The notes below the pieces were generated by a model that saw nothing but the letters and a program-made list of their open reading frames with translations, searched no databases and had not been told where the DNA came from. Below, piece by piece: positions 26,701 to 38,830 of a stretch of DNA of 64,000 nt (position 1 is the first letter of the stretch; every line of letters begins with the position of its first letter). The DNA is from Cymbidium sinense. Lineage: Eukaryota > Streptophyta > Magnoliopsida > Asparagales > Orchidaceae. The position numbers and the translations under genes are program-made. The stretch is taken from contig CM038221.1 in the NCBI GenBank assembly GCA_021442155.1, positions 30,285,906-30,349,905 of the forward strand. The letters run 5' to 3'.

Positions 26701-27820
26701 TCATTTGACAATTTCAAGTCAAAAGGGTGAATATGGATTTAACTTGGGTTAGCTTTTTTGAATTTAGCTTTGGTTTGATGGTTAGAGTTTATGTTTATAT
26801 TTGGATTCATGATTGAAGGATTGATTAAATCATAAAGAAAAATCAAGGGTTTGGCTTGATTTGAGTTTGATTTAGCTAAGTTCAAGATTTTGACTTGAAG
26901 GCTTAGGTTGGATTTTGGTTGAATTTGAATTTGATTTTTGAATTGATTCTTGGATTGATGATTAAAGTTTGTATTTATATTTGGATTCATGATTGTAGGA
27001 TTGATTGAATCATTAAGAAAAATTAAGGGTTTGACTTGATTTGAAATTGATTTGCTAAGTTCAATATTTTGACTTGAAGGCTTAGGTTGGATTTTTGATT
27101 GAATTTGGATTTGAATTTTGAATTGATTCTTGGATTGATGATTGAAGTTTGTATTTATATTTAGATTCATGATTGTAGGATTGATTGAATCATGAAGAAA
27201 AATCAAGGGTTTGGCTTGATTTGAAATTGATTTGGCTAAGTTCAAGATTTTGACTTGAAGGCTTAGATTGGATTTTGACTGAATTTGAGTTTGAGTTTTG
27301 AATTTGGTTTTGGATATTTGAATTTACATTTCATTTATATTTGTGAATTAAAATGAGAATATAAATGGGTTATGAGAAAATTTCATTAATTTCAAATAGG
27401 GCTTAAGAAATATGTTTGGAATTTGAATTTGGTTATAGATTTCAATCATGGGTTTCAATTATTTGGAATCGATTCATGATCTGAGAAAATCCATTGAAAT
27501 GGGTCAAGGTTTGATTCGGAGTTGAAGTTGATATGAGTTTGGAGTCAATCAATCAAATTGGAATTGATTTGAGTTTGGAGTTTTGACTTGGAAGAAGGAA
27601 GTGAGGAATTTGGTTCGAGATATAGGGTAAGCAAGTTTTTCTAACACCCCTAAGGCATGACTTATTCCTATGGCTAACTCTTCTAATTATCTAAGGTTAG
27701 GTTAAGTGTCCACCTAATTACTATAGTGTCTTAAGACTAAAGAACTCTTAGTGCCTAAGAGAAGTCCTATGTCTAAGATGGAAAGGTTGAGAGCTCATTC
27801 TAAAAGTGCGGTCAACAAGG
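23723..27820 (+). repeat. Partial long repeat unit R4
   Basis: The sequence enters the R family abruptly at the point equivalent to about 11,300 of R2 (AAAAATATCCCAAAAT-ATTCC) and then follows R2 closely to the common end TGCGGTCAACA near 27,818. It holds a GC island (24,540-24,930), the GGTCAA-rich stretch (25,860-26,620) and three exact 180-bp repeats. The first half of the unit is missing, replaced upstream by the ~310-bp array. Open frames on both strands over the GC island (24,547-24,938) overlap each other and are taken as chance. Confidence 0.65.
26760..27290 (-). repeat. Three exact 180-bp repeats with a 168-codon minus-strand open frame
   Basis: The ATTCAT-GATTG word recurs at 26,806, 26,986 and 27,166, a spacing of exactly 180 bp twice. 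Since 180 is divisible by three, the minus strand stays open for 168 codons (26,739-27,245). The translation would be three 60-residue repeats rich in Asn, Ile, Gln and Lys, each with a SISNQ-KPLIFL core and an INPTIMN word. Composition, and the lack of a matching frame in R1 and R2, argue that this is not a protein gene. Confidence 0.6.
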
Positions 27821-30749
27821 GCCAAATTAGATCAAATCAAAGTTTAATTTAAATTGATTACAAACAATGACTTAAACACATTCCAAAATGATTATTGAAC
27901 ATGATCAAAGCCTTGATTGAATCCAATTTGACCAATTGAACATAAATGATGATCAATTTGACCTAAATCATTCCTAAATCTAAATTAATTGAAATCAAAG
28001 CCTACAAACATCTTCAAGTAATCAATTGAACACATATCAGTATCTAACCCAAGCCAATTTGGCCAATTTGATCAATTTGGTCAACTTAACCAATTTGACC
28101 CATATGAACTTAAATGGGTCAAATCCAAATCCAAGCCAAACTAAACCAAACTAATAGAAGCAAAACATTCCAAATACTCATTTGAACTTGACTCAACCCT
28201 TGGTTTGACCCAACTTAGCTTAATTTGGCCTACATTGGTCAAATTGAGCCAAACCAATCCAAACCAAGCCCAAATCCATTGAAACTTGGCATGACCCATT
28301 CTTGGGTAACATTGGGTCAGCCTGAATACAACCCAACCCAAATTGAGTCTGAATTGACCCATTGCCCATTTGGAAGCCACCCAAAGCTTGGTTTGTATTG
28401 GTCGTTTTGTAGCTAACCTGACCTCAAAGGGGTTAGGTCAGCCATAGGTCAATAAGAGGTGACTTAACCCACCTCCCCTCATTGGCTCACTAAGGGGAGA
28501 TAGGGACAAGTCAAGGCAAGAAACTTAGACCTTCCTCCACTTAAACTAAGCCACCTTAGCTTCCTCTTGCCATCTCCGGTCGCCTGCGGTGGCAGGACAA
28601 CTACAAATGGCAGAGCTAATCCAAGTTGTCTAATCTAAGGGAGGAGGGGGTATACCCCCCCTCATTTCGATTCAAATGGAGCACTTGACATTCCTCAGAG
28701 CAAGAGCACCACAAGGTGACCTTCACAAGCATTTCCTTAAGCTTCCCGAGCCTCCCCATCATCGACGATGATGAAACTAAGAGTACTCAAGCTTAGTTCT
28801 GTCCAACTTCCTCCAAACTCCACCCTCTTTAATTAACTCTTCCCACACATTTACCAAGCTCCTGTGAGGAGAAATAAATCTTCTCCGAGTAATTCAAGCA
28901 TTGAAAGGTTCTCCTAGACCAACTCCGGAGAGCTTTTCGATGACGGTTGGTCCACAAAGCTCAGCGAGTCAAGGCATCATCTTCTCAGTAGGGCTTCGCC
29001 TCTTCAATAAGCTACCTGTTATGCCGGTTGGCTCGATGAGGTACTTTTCTAGAAAACTGATAGTTTACAAAATTTTTTTAGGGTTTTGTGAAGAAAATCA
29101 TAATGTCCCACCGTAGATCCTTCTAGATCACTCCCCTGAACGTTTTGGATTGATACCGAGCCCCCACGAGCTTCGACGAGCTTAGATCAAGCAAAGAAGG
29201 TGGATAGTGTCAGTCTTCCATCGTTCGGGGATGATGAATCATCCGCCATCCATTTCATGTGATTGGAACAGACGACCATGATTATTCGATAGATTATTTC
29301 TAACGTAATTCTTAAGCGACTGTGGGATTAATCCCCACTGTTCGATCTTAGATCGGATGGCAGGGATGAAAGCGTATCTGCTGCTGCAACGTTAGCTCAG
29401 CATTGGATGATTTAAATAGTCAATACCGTAGCGCCACATGGAAAGCACATCCATGTCAGCAATCCACGTGGCGCCGATAGGATTAAGCTTAATTAAGGGC
29501 TAATAATCCATTTTAATCACAAAACTTTGAAAAATCCAAAAAATACAAATAAATACTCATTAGAAAAGTAAAACATAGGAGATTTATTAAAATTATTTCT
29601 ATTTTATTTTGAATAGTGATTAAGGCTGAAATAAGGTTTAAATATTTTCCTAATTAGATTAATTAAGCCTTAATTACATGGGCAATTAATTCTAAACTTG
29701 GTAGGTTGATTTAATGGGATGACCTCTGTCTCCCATGATTTTGTTGGAATTTATTGCTTAGGTAATTAGGAGAATTGATATTTTAAACCTTAACTACTCC
29801 TTTAATCAATTTAATGATGAATTAATGTTCCGAATAGTAAAAATTAATTAATCAAATCTCATTAATTATTGATTAACATTGAGATGGTGAGGGAGAATGA
29901 TTAAGACCTCTTTCCTAAATACTTTCCCAAATTCATCCCATTAGAGGGAGTTAATTAATGTGAGATTTAATTAAGTGTTTGATTAATCAATTAAATGACA
30001 AAATCAAATCAAATTGAAATGTCGATCATAAGAAATAATTAATAATAAAATTAAGAGTTCTTTGTTATGTGTTTAATAACATAAATACCCTTAAAAAATT
30101 TTGGTTAACCCATAAGTATGGGAAAATCAAAAAAGTATTTAATCAGATTTTTTAACTTACTTAATCTTTAATTATGAGCCAACTGCATTAGGTCATTTAT
30201 GAGCATTGCAATTTTATTTATATTCATGTTCATGTCATTTGTGGCTCATAATTAAATAGTTAATCAAATTAAAGAAGCATGTGAAAGGATGAGTAAGTGA
30301 TTTGATTAATGATGTAACTTAATTAATTCATAAAATCCCTTAACTATCTTTCCTTGAACCAATTATGATTACCAACATGGGAATGAGACTAAAACAACAA
30401 ATATTAGGAATTAGTGTAGTTGAATGAATCATATGTTTATGTTTTATTATTACTTTCCAATAACTTCAAATGTTGCATGTCATATGTTTCTATACATTCA
30501 TCTTTTCAGATCTAAATGAATCAAATATAATTTATTTATGTAAGCTTGCATGTGTTGGTTTATTTATTATATGAGTGGCTATTATCACTAATAAATTCAA
30601 ATGTATTTTCCAAAGTTTATAAATGGATAGCAATATTTGGAGTCATGGTAGTTACAAATATATAGGATTTGCATGTGTTTTTAGCTTAGACATATGAATG
30701 TGAAGCTTTCTTTCCTATATTTATATATATAGACTTACATAAATTTGAA

Positions 30750-31435
30750 TGTTAATAAGTATATAATTTGGACATCCAAGGAATATGAGACTTTAAGTAG
30801 CCCTAATGAGGTCATTTGATTACCTTACTTCCCTAGTTAACAAAGGCACATACTTATTTAATTTCATCCCTATGCATTTTTGTATTAAAATTTGGATAGA
30901 GTTTTAATTCATATGCATAAATGATTTAGCTAAAGAAAATATAATCATCACATAGTTTTCATTCCTCTAACTATGTAAACGACATTCATGTGTATTTAAG
31001 ATAATATGTATATAGTCTGGATATCTCAGGAATACAAGGCTTTAAGTAGCCCCAATGAAGTCATTTGATTATCTCGCTTCCCTGGTTTAAACAATGGCAT
31101 GTACTTACTTACATCTTTTATACATGTGAATGTGTATGTGATTAAAGAATAAAATTCTCTTTTCTATTAAAAAAATGCATACATTCATAATTACTTTAAT
31201 CACCAAAACTGTATAATATGTAAATGCAAAACTTTATTTCCTATATTCATATATATAGATTTACATAGGTTTGAATGCTGATAAGTATATAGTCTGGACA
31301 TCCCGGGAATACGAGGCTTTAAGTAGCCCCAAAGAGGCTATTTGATTACTTCACTTCTCTAGTTAACAAAGACACATACTTATTTAATTTTATCCATATG
31401 TATTTTTGCATTAGAATTTGGATAGAGCTTTAATT

Positions 31436-31473
<38 letters not shown>

Positions 31474-31640
31474 ATGAAATAGAATAGAATTTCTTGCATG
31501 ATTTTCATCTTTATAATTGTATATACATTTTTATATTATTAAGAAAGCAAGTATACAATCTAGACATCCTGAAAATATGAGACTTTAAGTAGCTCCAATG
31601 AGGTCATTTGATTATCTCACTTCCTTGGTTTAATAACACA
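30750..31640 (-). repeat. Four ~250-280-bp tandem repeats inside R5
   Basis: A block containing GACATCCCGGGAATACGAGG-like, TTTAAGTAGCCCCAATGAGG-like and AACAAAGGCACATACTTA words recurs near 30,771, 31,020, 31,298 and 31,563. It is the reverse complement of the block seen once in R1 (3,370-3,470) and twice in R2 (9,650 and 9,900), so copy number varies between units. Confidence 0.65.
31439..31471. repeat. (AT)n microsatellite
   Basis: An uninterrupted run of alternating A and T of about 33 bp lies inside the R5 tandem repeats. Confidence 0.95.
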
Positions 31641-34260
31641 TACTTGCTTACATCTTTTATATATATGTATGTATTGTTGATTAATAAATGAAAGTCACCT
31701 TTTCCACAAAGTATGTATGCATCCATCATCATTTAAGTGTGTCAAAATATGTTGTATATATAGATATGCTAAGTACTAACATGCATGTTATATGTGATGG
31801 AAATGAATGATTCAATATATTTCATGTGATAGTAATTTAACTATATTAATCTTAAGAAGCCTTTCAGATTGAATAAGATTACTTAAGGTTAACCTAAACT
31901 TAGGATTAATAAAAATATTTAATAAGCCATTCATTAAAGAGAACTAAACAAAATTAATATGCTTTAAAAAGTGACTTAAGGTAGGGATGAAAGAGGGTAA
32001 GCCTCCTCCTTCTCTTCATAACACTTAGATGTTAAGTGTAAATCAAATGAAATAAAATAAAGCATAAACTGAAAAAATTACAAGTCATCTAAACTCCTTA
32101 AAATGAAACCAACCATCATGTTAACTTAAATAATTTTCAAAGTTAGAGAATCATAACTCTAATACTTAATTAAGACATACCACACAAAGCCTTAGAGAAT
32201 TAGGTCGCTACTTTTAATCCTAAGTTAGGACGGTGTATGTGTGATGTATATTTTATTTTATGATGTAATATTTTTGACTGTATGTTAGGGTGTAAGACTC
32301 ATAGATTGGATGTTAAAGCATTATTAGCCTAATATTATTTTATGCTGGAGATTGTGCTTAAGGGGTTGCTTAAAAATAAATATAAATATTTTGCTTGCAG
32401 ATTACTTATACTCCTAAGCATAATCCATATTATGACAGGTGGTCTTAGTTACCCATATGCAGGGTGTTAAGTTCGATATATGAAATATAACTGTTTGTGA
32501 TTATATGTATGTTTAGCTAATATATATTTTACAGGTGTAGTTAGATTTACTTTCTCTATATTAATATAGTTTTTGTAATATGAATTAAGACTAGTGCTAT
32601 TGGGATTATGATGAGTAGTGGTCGGATGGCTTAATCTTGGGATGTCCTGTGATGCCTTAGAAGTAAATCAAATCAAAGGGAAGAGCACAAGAAGACATGA
32701 AGAAGTGAAAAACATGAAGACCCCATATTATATTCCAGGTTATATAAGGGTAGAGCTTAGCTACCCATCTTTTCTCTTTTTCGAGGTGTACGGTGGTACC
32801 CGACCGCACCTACTTTTTATTCTTTTGCGGTAGCCTATAAAAATATTTGATGTTATGTTTAGATTGCGCATTAAGATTGCATCTTTTTCATAGTTTCTTC
32901 ATTATTTGATGATTGTATATGTGGCCTGGATGCAATAGGCTCTTAGGATAAAATTAATTTTTCTAGCCCAACTAATAACTCATAATTAAATTTTAAAATA
33001 ACTCACAACCTCTTCATAAAACCTAGGTTTTAAATAAAATAACTAAAAGATTTAGCAACTCCATAGCTATATGTCGTATGTCTCACATCATGCATATCAT
33101 ATTGTTTCGCTCTTGAATAGGGAGGATCTCCATTTTTGCATGATAGGAGACTGCTTGACCTATGAGGGCATCCCTTATAGTGGAGAATACTTCCTCCTAC
33201 TGATTTAGCCAACAACTTGATTTCATCATACATTTAGGCATAAATATCCCAAAGTCTTTGTCCAAAATAAGCGTGTCAAAATGAAATAAAACTTGTAAAG
33301 ATTTGCATTTTAGACTAAGTCATATTACTCATGCCACTCATGCTCTAGTCTTTTAGGGAATGGGCTTAGGACTTTAGTTTCTTTCCAATTAAATATTAAG
33401 TCAAGCCATCTTGCAATTTCATAAGACTAGATTACATGGTTTTGAATCGTATGAGGTGTTAATTGGCAACCACTCCAGGCAGTTGTAAGTCCAAAAGTCG
33501 GGTGAGTTTATTCTCTCTTACGGAAGTAAACTCTTATGTCCCCTTTCCGCTTAGATTTAGGTCATGCTTTTAGCCTGTGCTAAAGCTCCCTTGATTTAAT
33601 ATCTGAGATTGCTTATTTCCTTCAGGCTACAAGTATAAATCTTTAGCTCTTAGGAATTTCCATAATCTTATGTCTATGGATTATAAACCCTAATTTTTTA
33701 ATAAAATTTCAACTCAAACAAAATAAATTCTCACACTTTCAAATATATAAAGGCTCACCATATGATAGATTAGAATGTTCACTAAGCTTCCTAGTATCAT
33801 GAACATTTCATATATATTTTTCTTTGAATCCCAAAATAGTCTTCCAATTGAATAATCCCATTTGATTTTCCAAATAAATAATCCTTTGATAGTCTAGCCT
33901 TAAAATCTTTGGAGATAATAATTGTCTACTTTAATCAAGAGTGTTCCTGAAAAATCTTATTTCCTAGGATGTAATTAACTATGGAGACTTGCCTCCATAG
34001 GAAACTTAAAAACCCGACTTAAAATAAATCATGCTTTACTTTTTTATGTAAAGTAGGGAAAATATCTCTGGTATATACGAAGACCCATTATTTTGTAAGA
34101 GTTCTTATTAGGTGATTAGGTCTATTGTGGAGTGAAATTTCTATCTCTTGAGATAGTGTATCATATCTTAATATCATATCTGATCACTTCAATAAGTACC
34201 CCCTAAGATCTGCATGGTGTCCACCCTACATCCAAATTAAAACACCACATGTCATTATCA

Positions 34261-35902
34261 GTTTATAGAAAGTTAAGCATAAGGTATCTAATGCTAACAA
34301 TGGTCTCATTATAATTTGTAGTCTTTTTTATAAAATTCCTCAAATAAATTATAAAATATGTTTTATTTAAATCTAATATGTTGATATTTCACATAAATTT
34401 TATAACTCTATACATGACTGATGAGAATCTTAAGTGCCCATCATTATTGGTTAACCTTTCGAATGATAAGAGAGCCCATATTGGCATTTTGAAACTAAGC
34501 TACATGTCAAGTTGAACAATAAATATGTGATTTCAATTGTCTATGAGGATACAAATTGATAATAAGTAGAAGAGTGCTATTATTGTATCATGGAAAAAGA
34601 GATTAATGGAAAAAGTAAGTCTAATGTGCAAAATTAAAGAAGAAACGATTAATAAAGAGATTGATACAATTATGAAAAAAAAAGTGATAACTAAATAAGA
34701 GCACATATTGCATAGCTAAAAAAATTGTGCAACACTTTAATACCTAGGGAGGAGTTAATTAGGTTGATGCAATTAAAATGTTGAAGTTACGAAACTCTTC
34801 AAGATGTAGTAAATACATAATATTATACTTAATAAGATGTAAATTGAGAAAAAGTGGATTAAGCTAAGGGATTTGAACTAAGTGCTAGTTGAAAGATAAT
34901 CTAGAAGGCGAACTAATACAAAAATTTGAGTATCGGTTAAAAAAAGGAAGTTAGGAGCTTGGATGTCAAACTTATCAGCCAAGTGATTGACTTAATATTT
35001 TGGGCAACCATTCTTATTTTTAAGCCTATGAAGAGGTATTTTTGGCTACATACTTGGCATGAAAAGATACATTTGGAGTGTTATAAGGATGTGCATTATG
35101 CATTAACACATATGGTATGCATGCACATACAAATTAAAGATTTGTATCTAATAACGATGATAGAATTTGTTGCTTTGTGCTCATAACAATTATATTTTCT
35201 ATTATATAAAAAGTTCTCTTGTAGTTAAAAAAGCTTACATCGCCTTTTATTTTATTATTTAGAAGACACCTTATTTATCGCCACTACCTTTATACAAATG
35301 GTGCCATAAAAAGCAATGGAAGGAAGCATCCTCATTGTTCTCATGGCCTTATGAGATAAGGAAATTTTAGTGTACCACTATGGTTGAGTGATATGCAAAT
35401 ATGATTGAATTAAAATCATGTGTGCCAGAGAAAAATTTTGATTAGCTTGAGGGTGTAGTGTAGGTAATGATCTTCACTTGAAGTTTAAAGATTTCCACTA
35501 TGCAACTTGATGCTCCACTCATCCCTATCATCCAAACATTCTAGGTCAATATGAAGAACCATATTGAGGACATTGTCTTTATATAGGTTTTCATTATAAC
35601 CTAATTTAACACCTTTTACAAGTTGAGAGAATCTCAAATTAAATGTACTTAAACTTTTTAAGAGATGAGCCTAATTATGATGAGATCATTCACTTCCTGA
35701 TTGTGCTTGAAATAAGGTGAATATATGATTGTTAACTTCCTTAATATAAGGCTAGCAACCACATTCAAGACATGACATGTGTTCATATATATTAGACTAT
35801 TGCCAAGCAAGAATCTTAATGACATCACCAAGGAGTGTATCATGCTCAACTATGCAATCTTATAGATTCAACAATCAATATAAAGAGTCTTATTTACTTA
35901 AA
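34261..35902. other. AT-rich intergenic DNA, nothing recognised
   Basis: No coding exon, RNA gene or transposon protein was recognised. Open frames at 34,959 (75 codons) and 35,658 (63 codons) lack recognisable domains, splice context or codon bias and are taken as chance. Confidence 0.5.
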
Positions 35903-36284
35903 GGGTTGTTTGGTTGGAATCAAATGTAAAGTAAATGTAGGGGTTTTAGATTTTTTGGTGTTTGATACGATGGAAAATAAAATTTCAAAGTGATGTAATG
36001 CATGTGAAATTCATCAGATAGTTATATTTTGGTGCATTTAAAATTTGCCCAATTTTAGGAAAATTTCAAATACACCGGCCAATGTAAAGTGATGCGTCGC
36101 CACCACACCGTGGCCACCGCCGCCACCACCACACCGCCACCACTACCATCCAAAACCTTCAAAATACTTTACATTATATTTATTTAACTAAAAAAATAAA
36201 CTCATGAATTTATAAAATTCTCAACTAAACAACCTAAAGTAATCCAAATACACGACATTCCTTTTTCAGGCAATCAAATAGCCC
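35903..36284. mobile_element. MITE-like element with GGG(T/C)TRTTTGRTTG ends
   Basis: The left end GGGTTGTTTGGTTGGA and the reverse complement of the right end GGCAATCAAATAGCCC agree at 11 of 16 positions. Ends of the form GGGYTGTTTGGTT are common among small plant inverted-repeat elements. The 382-bp interior holds a GC-rich CCACCGCC tract (36,108-36,150) and no open frame. A target duplication could not be settled, so the superfamily (PIF/Harbinger or hAT) is open. Confidence 0.55.
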
Positions 36285-37900
36285 ATAAATATTATTGAAA
36301 TGGTGCAATGCATAATGAAAGGATTATAACTTACCCATCTCTCTCTTTTTTAGCTTTACCTGCAAGTTTGTGTACCCATAAGTATATCTACTGATGATGG
36401 ATCCAAAACTCAGAAGAAGAAAAAACAAATAGATGAGACCACATGTTGGAGCCAAACAACATGCACAAGAGAAAGAATTACTAGATGCCCCAAACATACA
36501 TGAATTTAAGGATCCTTGCTACTTCTTAATGTTAAGAGAAGAATAATTTGTAAATTGATAAGCACATTTTGAGGGGTTGAATTCCAACATTAGCTACATC
36601 ATGGTGATTAGATAAATGCATCAAAATTTTGACAGCTAGTTTAACATATTCCTTATGGATATATTTATAAATAAACACTTATTGTTGAAAATGCCTCTTT
36701 CTCTCAACCATCTTAGTATTCTAAGCAACCTAGCTATGACCATGGCGACAACGATAACAACACCTTCTTATTGGGAAGTCTCTATCTATAGTTCTCTTTA
36801 AAAGTTGATACTTATTCTTTCATTTTATGCATTAAGGATAGTGTAGAGTTTAAGTATATGGAGGGTGTAATTATCATATAATGCATTATTGGCTAATCAT
36901 ATTACACTTCTATTGCAGCTATTATATTTCTTTTATTATTTTTGTTATCTAGTTTTGTTATTATGTTTTATTTAGACCTTTTATTTGTTTAGTGTTGCTT
37001 ATGTTGTTTGCTTCTTCAGAGAAATGAGAGGGGACCATATGCATTTCTTTCGTAAACTACTACATTGTTGTTGAATAAATATCATTTTTATGCACCATTA
37101 TTTTTTATGAGAGAAATCATTAAGCTATTAAATATAATAATTATTATTATGTATGTTGAGGCCATACAAGTGTTTATAACTATTTTATTTGCTCAACTCA
37201 TAATATCTTGACTAAACATTTTTTGCATTATTCTTGACATATGTTTTTTAAGAAAATTACATAAGGCATATTTTTTGCATTGAATATGAATAAAGTTAAT
37301 TCCCAATCATTATAATTTTATTTATGTGTATAATTCAAAAACTATATATGTAATAAAAAAAATATGATAAGCAGTAAGTATCGAGTTTGTGAACAAGAAC
37401 TCGAATTAAGAGTTAAGTAAATTAAATGAATAATAATAAGAGTTAACATCCTTAAAAAAAGGATTCATAATTATCTTTCTCCTAGTAGAATAAAAAGTAA
37501 TATCATATATTTAATCACCCTCTATAGTAGTTAACATAAATTATCTAAGACTTATAGAGTAAGTTCGAGAGTTATGTGATACTCGGGCAAAATTTTGAAG
37601 TATGCATGAAATTTTGATGGCATATGTGTTAAGTAGTTACAATCATATGAAACCTTTAAAGATATATGAATTAGACAATTTTTGCTTTAAATGCAATTCT
37701 AATATGATGAAGAAATAAATGCAAAAGTATGTTAATGCATCGAGCAATAGCATTATTATAGCAGTTGATAAGTTTAAAAAGGTGAAAATTAATTGATTCT
37801 AACATTTAACATTTTTGGAGCATAGGAACATGTCATGTTACTACCTTGTCTAGCTTTAGAAATTATTGAGTCTTGGTTCTTAGTGTTTTCTTATTTGCTT
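36285..37900 (+). other. AT-rich DNA, probably internal 3' part of a decayed gypsy element
   Basis: No protein was recognised. The position just upstream of a gypsy-like 3' end suggests that part of it is the non-coding 3' internal region of that element; this is inference from position only. Confidence 0.3.
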
Positions 37901-38830
37901 TGCTTGAGGATGAGCAAGGGTATTTGATATGTGAGACTTTGATATAGTTTTTTAAAATTTATAGCTTTACTTTTCTTATATGTTTTTGCTCAATTTAGAA
38001 AATCCATTACACTAATAATTTTTATTTATTTATGTTGTATAGCTTGATTTTTGGTGGATTTCATATACATGACATTTAGGACTAAAAAAATGGAGTTGCT
38101 TGATTGACTTATAACACAATTGACATGATTTCAGGTATTGATGCTTAAAGTAGCTAGACACCAAAGCCAAAAAAATTTAAGCTAGAAGATTGAGAGTTTA
38201 GTGCCTTGGCACCTAACCCTAGCATCACCCAAACTTAACTCCAAACATTGGTTCCTAAGTGCTAGTTTTGTTTTTGGAGGACTTACTCACATATGAGCTG
38301 TTTGGGCACGCTCCTTATTTTGTCTTATTCAAGAGCCAAGTTGCATCTTTTAAAGCAATTTTTAGAAACAATATAGAAGACCTAATTACCTAAATTAGGG
38401 ATTTTAGTGAACCATTTTTTTTCTAACTTTTATCAATGCTTTCTTTAAGAGTTTTTCATGTTGGCTAAGGTGACAACAATATGGAGAATCTAGATGGCAT
38501 GGAGTGAGTGGCTACATAATCATAGTTTTCTTTCTTATTCATTTTTCATGTCTTTACTTGCAATCATATATTTGTTATTTTTTTAAAGTTTCAATGAACT
38601 AAAAATTAATTTCTAAGGATTAGATGTACCCAGTGTAATTTTATTGGTTTATTATTAAATGCAATCACTTGAGTTTTTGTGCCTTATTTTTGCGATGGAT
38701 TTCTTCCTATGTCTTATTCACTTGTAATTGTTTTTCTTACAATTAGAAGTTATGAAGATCCATCCAAAATTAAAAGGTAGAGGATAGACACATTGTAGGT
38801 GAAATATCATAACGAGTCATAGGATAAAGA
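37901..38830 (+). mobile_element. 3' end and LTR remnant of a Ty3/gypsy element (Tat/Athila-like)
   Basis: GCTTTGCTTGAGGATGAGCA at 37,900 followed by GGGTATTTGATATGTG matches the well-known junction in plant Tat/Athila-type gypsy elements, where TTGCTTGAGGACAAGCAA and a G-run lie just before an LTR that begins TGATA. The usual longer G-rich purine tract is shortened here. Downstream words such as AGCTAGACACCAAAG and the GCCTTGGCACCTAACCCTAG tract fit the LTR of such elements. No pol protein or second LTR was found, so the right boundary is a guess. Confidence 0.5.

Larger units (their letters stand above)
27828..34260 (-). repeat. Inverted long repeat unit R5
   Basis: Read in reverse complement, this interval follows the R family backwards. 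27,830-28,440 corresponds to the GGTCAA-rich part (R2 about 13,250-13,840). 28,570-29,480 corresponds to the GC island and its neighbours. 30,750-31,640 matches the CAAGACCTACT blocks, 32,200-32,560 the unit opening, and 32,600-32,860 the GGTCGGG/GAGCTCTACCC segment. 33,000-34,260 is the reverse of R0 about 700-1,690; for example CACTCCAGGCAGTTGTAAGT at 33,471 is the reverse complement of the word near 1,420. The segment is non-coding; the small frames inside it are fragments of the repeat. Confidence 0.6.

Noticed and set aside
26739..27245. 168-codon Asn/Ile/Gln-rich repeat protein on the minus strand
   Set aside because: It is produced by 180-bp repeats whose length is divisible by three. 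The related repeats in the other units do not keep the frame.
1..34260. CRISPR array or regular spaced repeats
   Set aside because: The repeats are long and contiguous, without short uniform spacers, in plant nuclear DNA.
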